The position numbers were made by a program, and so were the translations under genes. Of a DNA stretch of 64,000 bases, positions 23,799-33,800 are shown piece by piece. The number at the start of each line of letters is the position of its first letter. Positions within the stretch are counted from its first letter, which is position 1. Under the pieces are notes generated by a model. That model had not been told where the DNA came from and searched no databases. It saw only the letters and a list, made by a program, of their open reading frames with translations. Source of the stretch: Merluccius polli (lineage: Eukaryota; Chordata; Actinopteri; Gadiformes; Merlucciidae); NCBI GenBank assembly GCA_030340625.1, contig JAOPHQ010002847.1, positions 62,001 through 126,000 of the forward strand, in the 5' to 3' direction.

Positions 23799-24650
23799 CA
23801 AGGTTATTATCGTTAAGGAAAACAAACGAAATAACGAAAACTAAAATTGAAAAAACAATTTTGTTAACTGAAATAAATAAAAACGAAAATTAAAAGAAAA
23901 AAACGATAACTAACTGAAACTGTATTGCGTGTTTAGAAAAAGAACTAAAACGAACTGAAATTATAGCTATAATTCACTTTGTTTTCGTCTCTGTCAATTT
24001 AATTATAAGCCTCAATTGGTTGGATTCATATGATCGATTTATTCCACTCTGGCAGCAGCAGCACCTTACTGCAACTCATGGTCCGTGACGTCACCTGGCA
24101 GCACTATGGCGGTCGCAGCAAAAGCTGGGAGAAAGCAGCAAAGTCCTGTATGGGACTTTTTTGAATATGACGACGAGAAAGATAAAAGCAAGTGTCTTGT
24201 ATTGGAAACAGGCTGTGACAAAATATGTGGCTTGCTTTTCAAGGGGAAAAACCTGACGAATCTCAAAGTCCATTTAAGAAGCTCGCACAAGGCGGCTAAT
24301 GTCGAGTACCAAAACAAGCTAGTCTCTGAGTCTGCCGCTGCCCCCCCGAAATAAAAAGTCAGTCACTATTTACGCAACCTCATTTTTAAACGTATCTTTT
24401 GATGAATTTTATTATACAATACTCACTCTGACCTTTTTGAATCCTGCACCTGACAAATAACCCAAAATATGAAAAAACTAAAGCTAATACTAAAACTAAT
24501 AAAAACTAAACTAAACTAAGCATTTTTGAAAATATAAAAACTAGCAAACACACACTAAAAACTAATTAAAACTAACTGAATTGGAGGGAAAAAAGTCAAA
24601 ACGAAATAAAACTAAACTAAAATGAAAAATCCCAAACTATTATAACCTTG
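23799..24650 (+). mobile_element. 852-bp mini-hAT that keeps only a BED-finger ORF
   Basis: The ends are caaggttattatcg and, on the other strand, caaggttataatag. The 8-bp duplication gcttcaga lies at 23791-23798 and 24651-24658. Subterminal regions are dense in aaaacta/aaactaa motifs. The only coding segment is an intact BED zinc-finger ORF; the transposase catalytic region is absent. Confidence 0.92.
24106..24354 (+). CDS. BED-type zinc-finger protein from a hAT element
   Basis: An uninterrupted 82-codon frame starting at ATG 24106 (context gcactATGG) and ending at TAA. It encodes VWDFFEYDDEKDKSKC, then GKNLTNLKVHLRSSHK. The aromatic W16/F18-F19, cysteines C30, C37 and C41, and histidines H56 and H61 fit a BED finger, the N-terminal DNA-binding module of hAT transposases. 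The ligand spacing is looser than a textbook BED, so which cysteines bind zinc is uncertain. The protein ends 22 residues after the finger, with no RNase H-like catalytic core. If expressed, it could bind the element's own ends without cutting. That role is inference. Alternatively it is a passively retained exon 1. Confidence 0.65.
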   Translation: MAVAAKAGRKQQSPVWDFFEYDDEKDKSKCLVLETGCDKICGLLFKGKNLTNLKVHLRSSHKAANVEYQNKLVSESAAAPPK

Positions 24651-24690
24651 GCTTCAGACCATGCGTTTCAGATCGTTAAAATAGGGCCCA

Positions 24691-25828
24691 TCATCTCATC
24701 ACCTCCATCATCCTTTGTTCATCCTCACAGAAGACATGTAAAATAACATAGTAGTAGAGGTCCTGTGAGGTCCATACAGAAAGGTTGGATGCACAGGACA
24801 TCTACATTCTCAAATGTATTAACTACAGCTTTTGTTTGTTCATATCACATCATATTAACCAAATACTTTCAAAGAGCAGCCACATTTTCTTATGCTCTTG
24901 CGTGATGTTTGAAGGATTCTCAGCATCGTAACCGTCCTCTACAAATAAAACATGTCTTAAACGTGGCATATTAAAGCATGTATCCATTAATTGCAAGCCT
25001 CTTGAATAGAACACCACATTGTTTACCATTGAAAACAAACATTTTTTTCCCTGAAGCTCCTTGAAACAACTCCTCCTCATAGGCCTCATTAAAGAAAGAT
25101 CAGCTCTTCAAGGTTTCTGAGAAAATGGCAAGATAAATCTGATGGGAGCTTATGCCAACAACATGCTCAAGGCCAATCTTGCCCTATATGTATATACATA
25201 TATATGTATCCTTAACCCGTCCAGTAAAAGCATTTCTTAATGAGACATTTATTCTATAAATATATCCTGTAACAGGTTGTCAATGAATTGTTGTCTCACC
25301 AAGTATTTACAGTTCACAATCACCGTGATATTGGCTGGTTTTCTTTTCACTAGTCATGGTTTATATGCCGTATTATAACGAGGTACTATGTTGTAGGTTG
25401 TAAATATATTTTTATGTTTAAAAATTAAGGAAATGAATATCAATTATGTTAACATAATCAATCATGTTAACAGATCCCTGCCTCCAGCAACATCATTGGC
25501 CGAAACAAATATGAAGCGTGAGAAACGCCCTGTTTACCCAGATTTGAGCTCGTCTGCCATCAGACTTTAGATATTAAGCTGAGTGTGATTTGTGAGTCTA
25601 CCCTCTCTGTAATCCATGACATGGAAGAATGTTGGCCACTGCACTTTAAGAGTCAGTGGTCTCAATATCTTCCTCACACGCAGGCCTGTCTCCCTGTCAG
25701 GCTCTTTGCGACCACTCCTACCACCTGTAAAATACAGGTGAGGCTAAATGAAGACCTTACATTGCCTGTAGTTGTCAACAGTGCATCTGAACACCTTTAT
25801 TCATGTTGTCACTAAACAGACATTCATT
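24691..25828. other. intergenic, nothing recognised
   Basis: AT-rich sequence. The plus-strand open frame 25585-25815 has no recognisable motif or splice context. A short (tatatg)-rich palindrome lies near 25187-25207. Confidence 0.4.
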
Positions 25829-26274
25829 TGTCTGGCTCAGCTCCATTGGCAGTGTGGGCGGGATAAACGGTTGTCTTTCAAGTTCCCTCTGCACGGTGAC
25901 GTAGTCAGAGCCGTCGCTCTGACTATGTAATTAATCAAAACTCCGAATACATATTTATTTTCGAGGAAAGACTTCAGTGCCGTTCTTTGATCTTTTCTCA
26001 AATAAAATGTTAACTTCAAGTCTTGAAGAGTCGCGGCCAAAGCCGACTCGAAAGACAGCCGTTCGCCAGCAGCAGCAGCCATTGTTTACCTCTAACACGG
26101 AACCGTCGCAACTCTGTCGTCATGGTAGCCCGGCTTTCGACTCCGCCCCTCACGCTGTGATTGGTCTGACATACTTCGTGTTTCCAGCACCAAAAAGCCG
26201 ACGGAGCCGTGCTAGACCTACCTAGCTGCCAAATAAATTTGCTGCCGCTAGGGGGTGTCTAGAGTTCTAGGCTA
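25829..26274. mobile_element. TIR element, copy 2 of the 13141-13587 family
   Basis: The core aaatgttaacttcaagtctt through ctctgtcgtcatggtagcccgg matches copy 1 nearly base for base. The right end ttctaggcta is conserved. The left end (gtctggctc) and the first 90 bp differ, and no target duplication is visible, so the left end may have decayed or been replaced. Confidence 0.72.
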
Positions 26275-26505
26275 GGTGCAGAGCTGTACAAGAGAACAAG
26301 TGTGTCAAGGAGAGAGATCAATGAATATGATTTTTAAAAATGAACATCATTAATTAATAGTGCCTTCTCACTTTTGCAAAAATATGCTTTTTCTTTTCTA
26401 GTTGTGTTTTAAAATTCCCCAAGCGGTGCAGTGCAGGAAGGGCGCTGTCATGTACTTTGGCACCTTCTCTCTCAAGCCCGTTGCATTGTGATGCCACCTA
26501 TTAAA

Positions 26506-26524
26506 CCCCCCCCCCCCCCCCCCC
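26506..26524. repeat. 19-base poly-C tract
   Basis: Uninterrupted C run followed by cccgtctcgtcccgtccc. One of several long C/G runs in the window. Confidence 0.95.
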
Positions 26525-26655
26525 ATCCCGTCTCGTCCCGTCCCATCCTGACTGCCAAGTGCTAACCCCCCGGCTGCAGAGTGACACTCTATTAGTGGTG
26601 CGAGTGGAGAATCTCAACGTGCCACTCAGCACAGAAGTGGGTTTTGGGACACACT

Positions 26656-26950
26656 CATTTACTATTTGCTGTTGATATTACATCATTTTCTATTACTGAC
26701 TAATACTGCATTTTCAGCATTTCTTTGTCAAGGAGAAACATCTTATCTGCATTTTTTCTTTTCTTAGTCCCACCGGGGGATGTTCTAGAATAGTTGCATA
26801 GATACACATGCACACACGCACACATACACTTACCATTTACTGTTGACATTACATAATTTTCTATTAACAACTAATGCTGCATTTTCAGCATTTCTTTGTC
26901 AAGGAGAAACATTTTATCTGCATTTTTTCTTGTCTTAGTCCCACCGGTAG
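26656..26950. repeat. tandem duplication, offset 171 bp
   Basis: tttactatttgctgttgatattacat through cttagtcccaccgg (from about 26658) recurs from about 26829 with scattered substitutions. A tgttctagaa and gttgcatagatacac trailer after the first copy also reappears at 28210-28245, on the far side of the LTR element. The LTR element therefore landed inside a longer repeat. Confidence 0.85.
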
Positions 26951-26978
26951 GTGAAAAGGGCACACTGTATGAATTGTA

Positions 26979-27141
26979 TGTGGCGGGGTTTGGTCCTCAC
27001 CACACGCCACCGAAGTGGCTTTCCTTTGGGGCCCTCTGACACAGGACACGGGTAGATGTTATTCAAAGGTGTTTATTGGAGTTGAAGGCCAGTTGGTATT
27101 CGCCGAGCTGATAGTACATGTCATGACGGTGCTCCTCCACA
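26979..27141 (-). repeat. 3' LTR (minus orientation)
   Basis: 163 bp, TG to CA, identical to the right-hand copy except one base near 27037 (ctctgac against ctccgac). It contains AATAAA on the minus strand. Confidence 0.92.
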
Positions 27142-27843
27142 TATCCCCAACACCAGATTGAGGCCGGGGAGAATCCCCGGCCTCGCCTACTCCCCCCCCC
27201 CCCCCCCCCCTCCCCCATCCAAGCAAACAAAAAAAAAAAACACATACCGGACTCTGAACAGGGTTACCATACCTACAAAAAACCTGGACTCTTTTCAGGG
27301 TTGCCATACCTAAACAAAAAATAAACACAGCCCCCCAAACCCCACTACCTCCACACCTCCCCAGGGTCACACGCCCACCCCACCCTCCCCCTCCGTCCCG
27401 GAGGCCGGAGGCCTGGGGCTGCTGCTCCGGCTGGCGGAGGCGTCTCTGGGGTAGCTGGCTGCAGGGGCTGGCTGGATGGGCTCGGAGGAGGCCCAACAGC
27501 TGGGCCGCGGAGGTAGCTCTCGGAGGGCCTGGAACAGTTCGTAGTCACCCCCCTCCACCAGGGCGACGAGACATGATCCCCCTCCCATCTCCTCCTGGAG
27601 CATGGGGCCTTGGGCTCCTGGTCCCCTGGCAGAGGGGCGGCTGGCCTGGGCTGCTCCAGGCTGGATCCGGGGGAGGCTAGCTGCAGACGGTTGCCGGTGG
27701 CGGTCGCTGCGCTGCCTCCCCGCTCCTCCGCTGGCCGTCGCTGCCGTTCAGGGGGAGCTGGTGCTGGGGTGGCTGTCCTCGCCGCGGCTGGTGGCTCCAG
27801 TGTAGCTTGGACAGCCCTTCCGTGTCCCGTCCTGGTCGGAGGA

Positions 27844-27861
27844 GCCCCACATCGGGCGCCA
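27844..27861 (-). promoter_or_regulatory. primer-binding site, tRNA-Lys-like
   Basis: The minus strand reads TGGCGCCCGATGTGGGGC one base after the 5' LTR. It differs at two of 18 positions from the usual tRNA-Lys(1,2) primer-binding site, and it fixes the orientation of the element. Confidence 0.75.
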
Positions 27862-27862
27862 G

Positions 27863-28025
27863 TGTGGCGGGGTTTGGTCCTCACCACACGCCACCGAAGT
27901 GGCTTTCCTTTGGGGCCCTCCGACACAGGACACGGGTAGATGTTATTCAAAGGTGTTTATTGGAGTTGAAGGCCAGTTGGTATTCGCCGAGCTGATAGTA
28001 CATGTCATGACGGTGCTCCTCCACA
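27863..28025 (-). repeat. 5' LTR (minus orientation)
   Basis: Right-hand 163-bp repeat, adjacent to the primer-binding site and to the ttgta target duplication. Confidence 0.92.
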
Positions 28026-28030
28026 TTGTA

Positions 28031-30114
28031 TATCCATTGTATGAACTGTATATCCATTTATTACTGTAAATATTAATTAAATCATTATCAATACACAGTG
28101 TGAAGTTGTCATGTCGGTCATGCAAATGTCAGAAAGGAAAACGTACCTTGATCATTTGAAGAGTAGTTCCCAAGAATCAATTTTCAATTGACATGTTTAT
28201 ATTGGTTTGTTATGGTGTTCTAGAAAAATTGCATGGACACACACACACACTTCAATATGGATAAAGGATGCAGTCATCATCATAAGCAGCTGTCTAAGCT
28301 GCTGCCAATCGAACCGTTAAGTATCAATAAATATGCCAAAAATATGTGGAATAATAAGTGGAAAACAGCCTCAAGCATATAACATAATCATCATAAACAA
28401 CAAGACATTTTGTAATTAGGCCTAGATTTAGGAGAATGAGTGGTGGTAGCTATCCCAGGAGAAGTGTTTCCCAGGAGAAGATTCTTGGTATTTTAACATG
28501 CAGTTTTCTAATGAGACTAAATCTATAACATGGGCCGACATCACAGATAAAGGGATAAGATTTGGTATTTTTCTATTCATCTGCGATGTCACACCAACAT
28601 ACTCATTACGTGTAAAAGATGGCTGTTAGGAATGCATTCTGTTATACATTCAGACACTACTGAGAGATACGTATTTAAGTCATTTAATCCTGATAAGGCT
28701 CAATATTGTTTTCTTCCCTGACATTTTCTAAAGGCACATGTGTCACACTTTGGGATAGTAATGAAACCTCATGAAATATTGTTGCTTTTAGTGATGGAAA
28801 TGAATATAGCATGTTAATTAGTATTCAAAAAACACTTATTTAATTAGGTGTCATTCATTTCAACAAGTGTCATTCATTTGTTACATTAAAAGTCTTTATT
28901 TTAAATAAATATTTAAATACTAGAAAGAGTTAGCAGCTGAAACAGCACACTATTACTACTACCTCTACTACTATACTACTACTGTTCATACTATCTAGTA
29001 GTGCTGAGAGGATCCTGTTGCTGAAGATTAGCAAGGCAATCACAGCCCAATAATTACTGAAGGGTGCATTAATGTAGCAGAGCTCCTAATTACACTGTTG
29101 ACAATTAACAAAGCTGATGTTTTCTGAGCTGCTGCACATGTGGGTACATCTGGGCTAAAGGTACACATGTTTGTGAACAAATATTCTAAGATAATTTTGT
29201 CAGAACAACATGTTTTATTTAGTTATTATGATTATTATTAGACATTAGGATGTCTTTGTAAGAGCAAATATTATTGAATTGACATGTAGAAATGAAATGA
29301 CCATTTTAGAATAAACATTGACTGTTGTCTCCAAGTTTATTACTTTCTATTTTTTTATTTCAAATTCAACTATTTATTCAAGTCCACGATGACTTTAAGG
29401 ACCTCTGGCCTTTTCCATAAAACTGTGTTTTCATTTCTTTGAACAGCAGGAATTCTGCACTACTTCCTTCAGGGGAAGGATCTAATTCAAAGTGCCAACA
29501 TTCAGCCACTCCATGCTAATACAAGATTATACGCACATTGCATTCAAAATAATGCATTTCTCAACTTCGGACTGTGGAGCCAAATGGTGGAGCCATATGT
29601 TTGCTATATATATATTTTTTAAATAACAATTAGAAAAAAAGGACATTGTATGTCCTTGTAAAAGGTCAATGTATAAAAAACTACTTTCTTTTACTAATGT
29701 TTTCACAATAAATAAAACCTAAGGTCTACTTTTTACACACCACCAACTATATAGTCTGGATGCATACATTCTGATACATACCTATTGTTTTCTCCGCTAC
29801 ATGAACATGTTCACCAGGTAAAGGACATTACATTTATTTTCACGTACATTTGAAAGAAGTTGTGTGAGGCAAATTCAATTAATGTATTAATATGTTAGAC
29901 AGATCAGTGAGAGAGAATATGACGAATTGATTTGTGAGGAAATGAAATATCTCATTCAATGGAAAATACCCAAATAACCTGATCAACCCGCAAAATGACC
30001 TAATAGATTGATCATAATCTCTTAAAAAAAGTTTAAGTTCAAGTCAAACAAGATAAATGTATGTTTCCAGACCAAACAATATAGGAGTATATAATTGTGT
30101 TTAAGTCCACATTT
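28031..30114. other. intergenic, low repeat content; possible conserved noncoding block
   Basis: No exons. 29030-29150 holds four homeodomain-type cores (aataattact, cattaatg, ctaattac, caattaac) within about 80 bp of non-repetitive sequence, as seen in vertebrate conserved noncoding elements. Conservation cannot be judged from one sequence. Confidence 0.3.
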
Positions 30115-30310
30115 AAAGTGTAAGTGAACCCTGTTTCAGCTTGAATTACAACACTGAGATTGTAAAAAAAAAAAAAAAGGTTTTGTCCTGAGAGTCCTAG
30201 GAAAGAGGGGGGACGTGTTATCCCCATGGTTACGGCTCATGGCAATTTGGTGAGTCTTTTTTCTTAGCTAGTATGCGTCATTGGGTATTAGCGTTATAAT
30301 GAGCAATGTT
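30115..30310 (+). repeat. dispersed repeat related to 20620-20760
   Basis: Shares gtgttatccccatggttacg and gttataatgagcaatgtt with the other copy. It carries an extra poly-A stretch near 30163-30177. Confidence 0.6.
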
Positions 30311-30827
30311 TATGAAATGCGCCACACACCGTGGAGTTACACTGTAAGTGTTGTGACAAGCTTACAACATCAACCGCTTCCCAGACGGAGTGCCACACAC
30401 ACCCTGGCATTAGCGTACCCTCTCGGCAGCGGTGTCCCTTTGTCGTGACGTTGAAGTGTCTTGAAAATTAGCACCTCGAAGTTACAAAAAGAGCGGTACC
30501 TGAGTTTGGTAATTTTCACAAACTAGTTGGTGGAGACTGGCAAAACAATAGGATAATTTTAGTGATAAACTAGTAATAAAATGGCATAGACTACTATGTT
30601 ATGTTACTACTTATATTCTCAACATTGGGGGAATATAATGAACTGGTTTAATTTCTACATAGAAATGTATTTGGCAGGCTACTACCCCCGTCGGCCGTAG
30701 GTCCGGGGTGTACCCGCATCCTAGTGAGTGAATTTGTCAGTTAGACATGGTAAAAGGTGCTGGAGCACAATGCCCCCGCAAAATGTGTGGCTGCCCCCTC
30801 ATACATGCCTGTCTAGACCCGGCCTTG
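30311..30827. other. intergenic, no gene recognised
   Basis: Contains ccgtcggccgtaggtccgg and gtctagacccggcct near 30690-30825, possibly decayed transposon ends. No coding evidence. Confidence 0.3.
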
Positions 30828-31394
30828 CGTTGACAGTGTACGTTTTCGTGAACACTGGATTTCAACGTAAAATAGTGTGTTGTACCTACAGTATCCGCGC
30901 GTGGCACTGTGGAGGCGCCTGAAGAAAGCACAACCAACAAGGACATTTCATGGTTATAAAATACATAAATTTCTGGTTATAAAATACATAAATTAGAATT
31001 AAGGTGACGGTGATGCAGGGTTGCCAGCTTCACGGTTTTCTCGCCAAATTGGGCTGTTTTGAAAACGGAGTTGCGGGTGTAAACCTCAAAGACGCGGGTC
31101 ACGGTTTTCTTGGGTGCTTTCAAAACCCACCACAGAAATGGTTGGGGTGTAGGCTAATATGTATTGCATAATCTTTATGAAAACTCAGGCAGAACAACAC
31201 AGTTTCACTCCCAGAATGTCAAATAGCGACTGGTAAGGGCACTTTAGCGTCAGTCACTGACGGAGATCGTCTCCGGCGATTTTTGACGTTCAGAGCGGGT
31301 GCTCCAGCAGCCCATTCACTCCTGTATTAACCCGACCACGGCTCTAATGGACGACGTGGGCATCCGTCCTATTGGTTAGTTATTACTCCTGTAT

Positions 31395-31450
31395 CAGAGC
31401 TATAGAGTAAACAACTCTATAAACAACTCTATGTTTACTCTATAGCTCTG
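31395..31450. repeat. 56-bp palindrome with P-element-type ends (left arm)
   Basis: Begins CAGAGCTATAGAGTAAAC and ends with its complement; the centre is aactctataaacaactctat. The first 13 bases equal those of the P-type transposon at 7687. Confidence 0.88.
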
Positions 31451-32252
31451 ATTCCTGCACCATGTTTCAATGACGTCAGGTTGCTAGGGGCTACGGCTGA
31501 AAGACGCCGTGACCACCTGTCCCATTGGGAGGACCTATCAGCCGGAAGTACTGTCCCTATTTCCATATTACTTAATATGACCATTTATAGCCATTGTGTT
31601 CCTTTCCCCAGGGCTGACAGGATTGCCCTTGATGAACCAATAGTATATAATATGGTAATGCGAATGTATGTCTGTGTGCAGTTACATTTTTACACACAGT
31701 TGTTTTTAATTGACCAAGATATGAGCTTTTGAAAGAAAGTAGGCCTGTGCCATAGTAACATGCAAGGGGCTTTAGAACTACAAAAAACATGGCGAAAAAA
31801 CATGGCGCCGCACACTTAAGTGTATTGCATTTTACGAACGTTTGTAGTCTTTTTTGATTCATTTTCCGGGTTAGGGTTAGCGTTTTGCCCGTTTTTCATG
31901 AGAGAAAGTATAACCTGAACATATTTTGTTCATATTATAGGGAGATTGATGTTGTAAAAATATAAATATAGGCTACATTTTATTTCAAGTGTTTTTTTAG
32001 ACGTGTTTCCAGCTGCTTTGTTTGTCCATGAATTGTTTGGAGTTCACATTGTGGGACATACATTGTGGTGTGGGACAATAATAGTTGTTGTTTTTTTAAC
32101 AAACTTTATTGTCAACAATATGACATTACAACAACATAAACAATAAGGACAGTACTTCCGGCTGATAGGTCCTCCCAATGGGACAGTTGGTCACGGCGCC
32201 TTTCAGCCGTAGCCCCTAGCAACCTGACGTCATTGAAACATGGTGCAGGAAT

Positions 32253-32308
32253 CAGAGCTATAGAGTAAACATAGAGTTGTTTATAGAGTTGTTTACTCTA
32301 TAGCTCTG
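32253..32308. repeat. 56-bp palindrome with P-element-type ends (right arm)
   Basis: Mirror copy of 31395-31450 in the other foldback arm, at exactly the paired position. Confidence 0.88.
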
Positions 32309-32609
32309 ATACAGGAGTAATAACTAACCAATAGGACGGATGCCCACGTCGTCCATTAGAGCCGTGGTCGGGTTAATACAGGAGTGAATGGGCTGCTGGA
32401 GCACCCGCTCTGAACGTCAAAAATCGCTGGAGACGATCTCTGTCAGTGACTGACACTAAAGTGCCCTTACCGACAGTCGCTATTTGACGTTCTGGGAGTG
32501 AAACTGTGATGTTCTGCCTGAGTTTTCATAAAGATTATGTGATATTACACCCCAACCGTTTCGGTGGTGGGTTTTGAAAGCACCCAAGAAAACCGTGACC
32601 CGCGTCTTT

Positions 32610-33522
32610 GCGTTCACATCAGAAGCGAATTGAGCTGCAAAGACGCTTTGGTCGCTCATAAAGATTCGCTGCGAATATTTCTGTTCGCTTTTGTCGCTCA
32701 TGACGTACAATTCAAATTTGCAGACGCATTTAAAGGAGCCGTATGCTTTTAGTACAGACAGCCATATCAAAGAGTGAACTCCCACACACTTTGGCCATAT
32801 TGCAGAGACGGTTTTGCTTGTTGGATAAACGATAGCCGCACATCCCTCGTAACTACGCCGTGAAGGTGAACCCTCCCGGACTCCGCTATTAACATGAACC
32901 GCTCCGCCGGAGGAGCCGCACATCCACACGCACCGGACACCAGAATACCATTACCAACACACATGTTTTCAATTGGATTGCTTTTAAATAAAGTTGTGTG
33001 CAGTTATATGGTTAAATACGATTATTAAAAGTGTTCAATGTCTCCTTCCTGATCCAGAACCGCTTGGTCCACGCCGTTAATAGGCGGCCCGCTTCGTGCG
33101 TGTGCTTGTAAAAATGATACGTAAGCCTGATTATTACGGTATTGTATTGTCTCTGAAATAAAAAAGGCTTGGATCGTACAACACCGGGTTCCCAGCCACA
33201 GCCGCGATTAACTTTTCAGTCGACATTTTGATGTACAGTAGGAACCAACAGAGTACAGTAGGAACCACAGTGCCGGTGTTCCCTGGGACCCACGCAAGCG
33301 GAGAGCGTCTACATTCCGATTGGCTGTCAGTGTTTTGCCGCTGAAACGCGTCATAGTAATTTGCATAAAGTTAAACCATCTTCAACTTTTTTTGGTCGCT
33401 CTGGTTGCCCAACTTTTGCCGCTGATAGCGTTGGTAGCTTGTGACGCTTTGGTCGCTCTTGCCCATAGAAAGTGAATGACTTCCGGCGATTTGGTCGCTC
33501 AATTCGCTTCTGATGTGAACGC
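32610..33522. mobile_element. 913-bp TIR element inserted in the foldback arm
   Basis: The ends gcgttcacatcagaagcgaa and their exact complement form a perfect 25-bp pair. Subterminal ttggtcgctc motifs repeat at both ends. The uninterrupted left foldback arm shows the empty site (tctttgaggttt). About six extra bases (acagcg) remain at the right junction, so the target duplication is not clean. Probably hAT-like and non-autonomous. Confidence 0.82.
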
Positions 33523-33800
33523 ACAGCGAGGTTTACACCCGCGACTCCGTTTTCAGAACAGCCCAATTTGGCGAGAAAACCGTGAAGCTGGCAACCCTGC
33601 ATCACCGTCACCTTAATTCTAATTTATGTATTTTATAACCACCAGCAATTTATGTATTTTATAACCATGAAATGTCCTTGTTGGTTGTGCTTTCTTCAGG
33701 CGCCTCCACAGCGCCACGCGTGGATACTGTCGGTACAACACGCTATTTTACGTTGAAATGCGACGTAATCCAGTGTTCACGAAAACGTACATTGTCAACG

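Larger units (their letters stand above)
23093..24690. mobile_element. hAT-like element interrupted by a mini-hAT
   Basis: The left end gggccctatcttac and the right end (other strand) gggccctattttaac form an inverted pair. ctatcttacac repeats three times at the left border. A younger element (23799-24650) sits near its right end. The target duplication is not clear, so superfamily is by resemblance of the ends only. Confidence 0.6.
26979..28025 (-). mobile_element. short non-autonomous LTR element (TRIM-like), very young
   Basis: Two direct 163-bp LTRs (26979-27141 and 27863-28025) start TG, end CA and differ at one base by eye. A 5-bp duplication ttgta lies at 26974-26978 and 28026-28030. 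Transcription runs on the minus strand: the LTR has AATAAA on that strand, and a primer-binding site follows the right-hand LTR. The 721-bp interior is GC- and Pro-codon-rich with no gag, protease or RT motif. The total of 1047 bp fits terminal-repeat retrotransposons in miniature, which depend on another element's enzymes. Confidence 0.92.
30828..33800. mobile_element. 3-kb foldback element with about 730-bp arms
   Basis: Left arm 30828-31556 is the reverse complement of right arm 32147-33800 once a 913-bp insertion (32610-33522) is removed. Paired positions sum to 63703 throughout the inner part (for example 31395 with 32308, 31556 with 32147), so there are almost no indels there. The 590-bp centre (31557-32146) has no recognised protein. 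No clear target duplication was found, so it may have formed by inverted duplication and not by a standard foldback transposon. Confidence 0.88.

Noticed and set aside
27345..27950. 201-codon minus-strand Pro/Arg-rich frame starting in the LTR
   Set aside because: GC-biased interior of the TRIM-like element with other long frames on both strands; no gag or pol motif.
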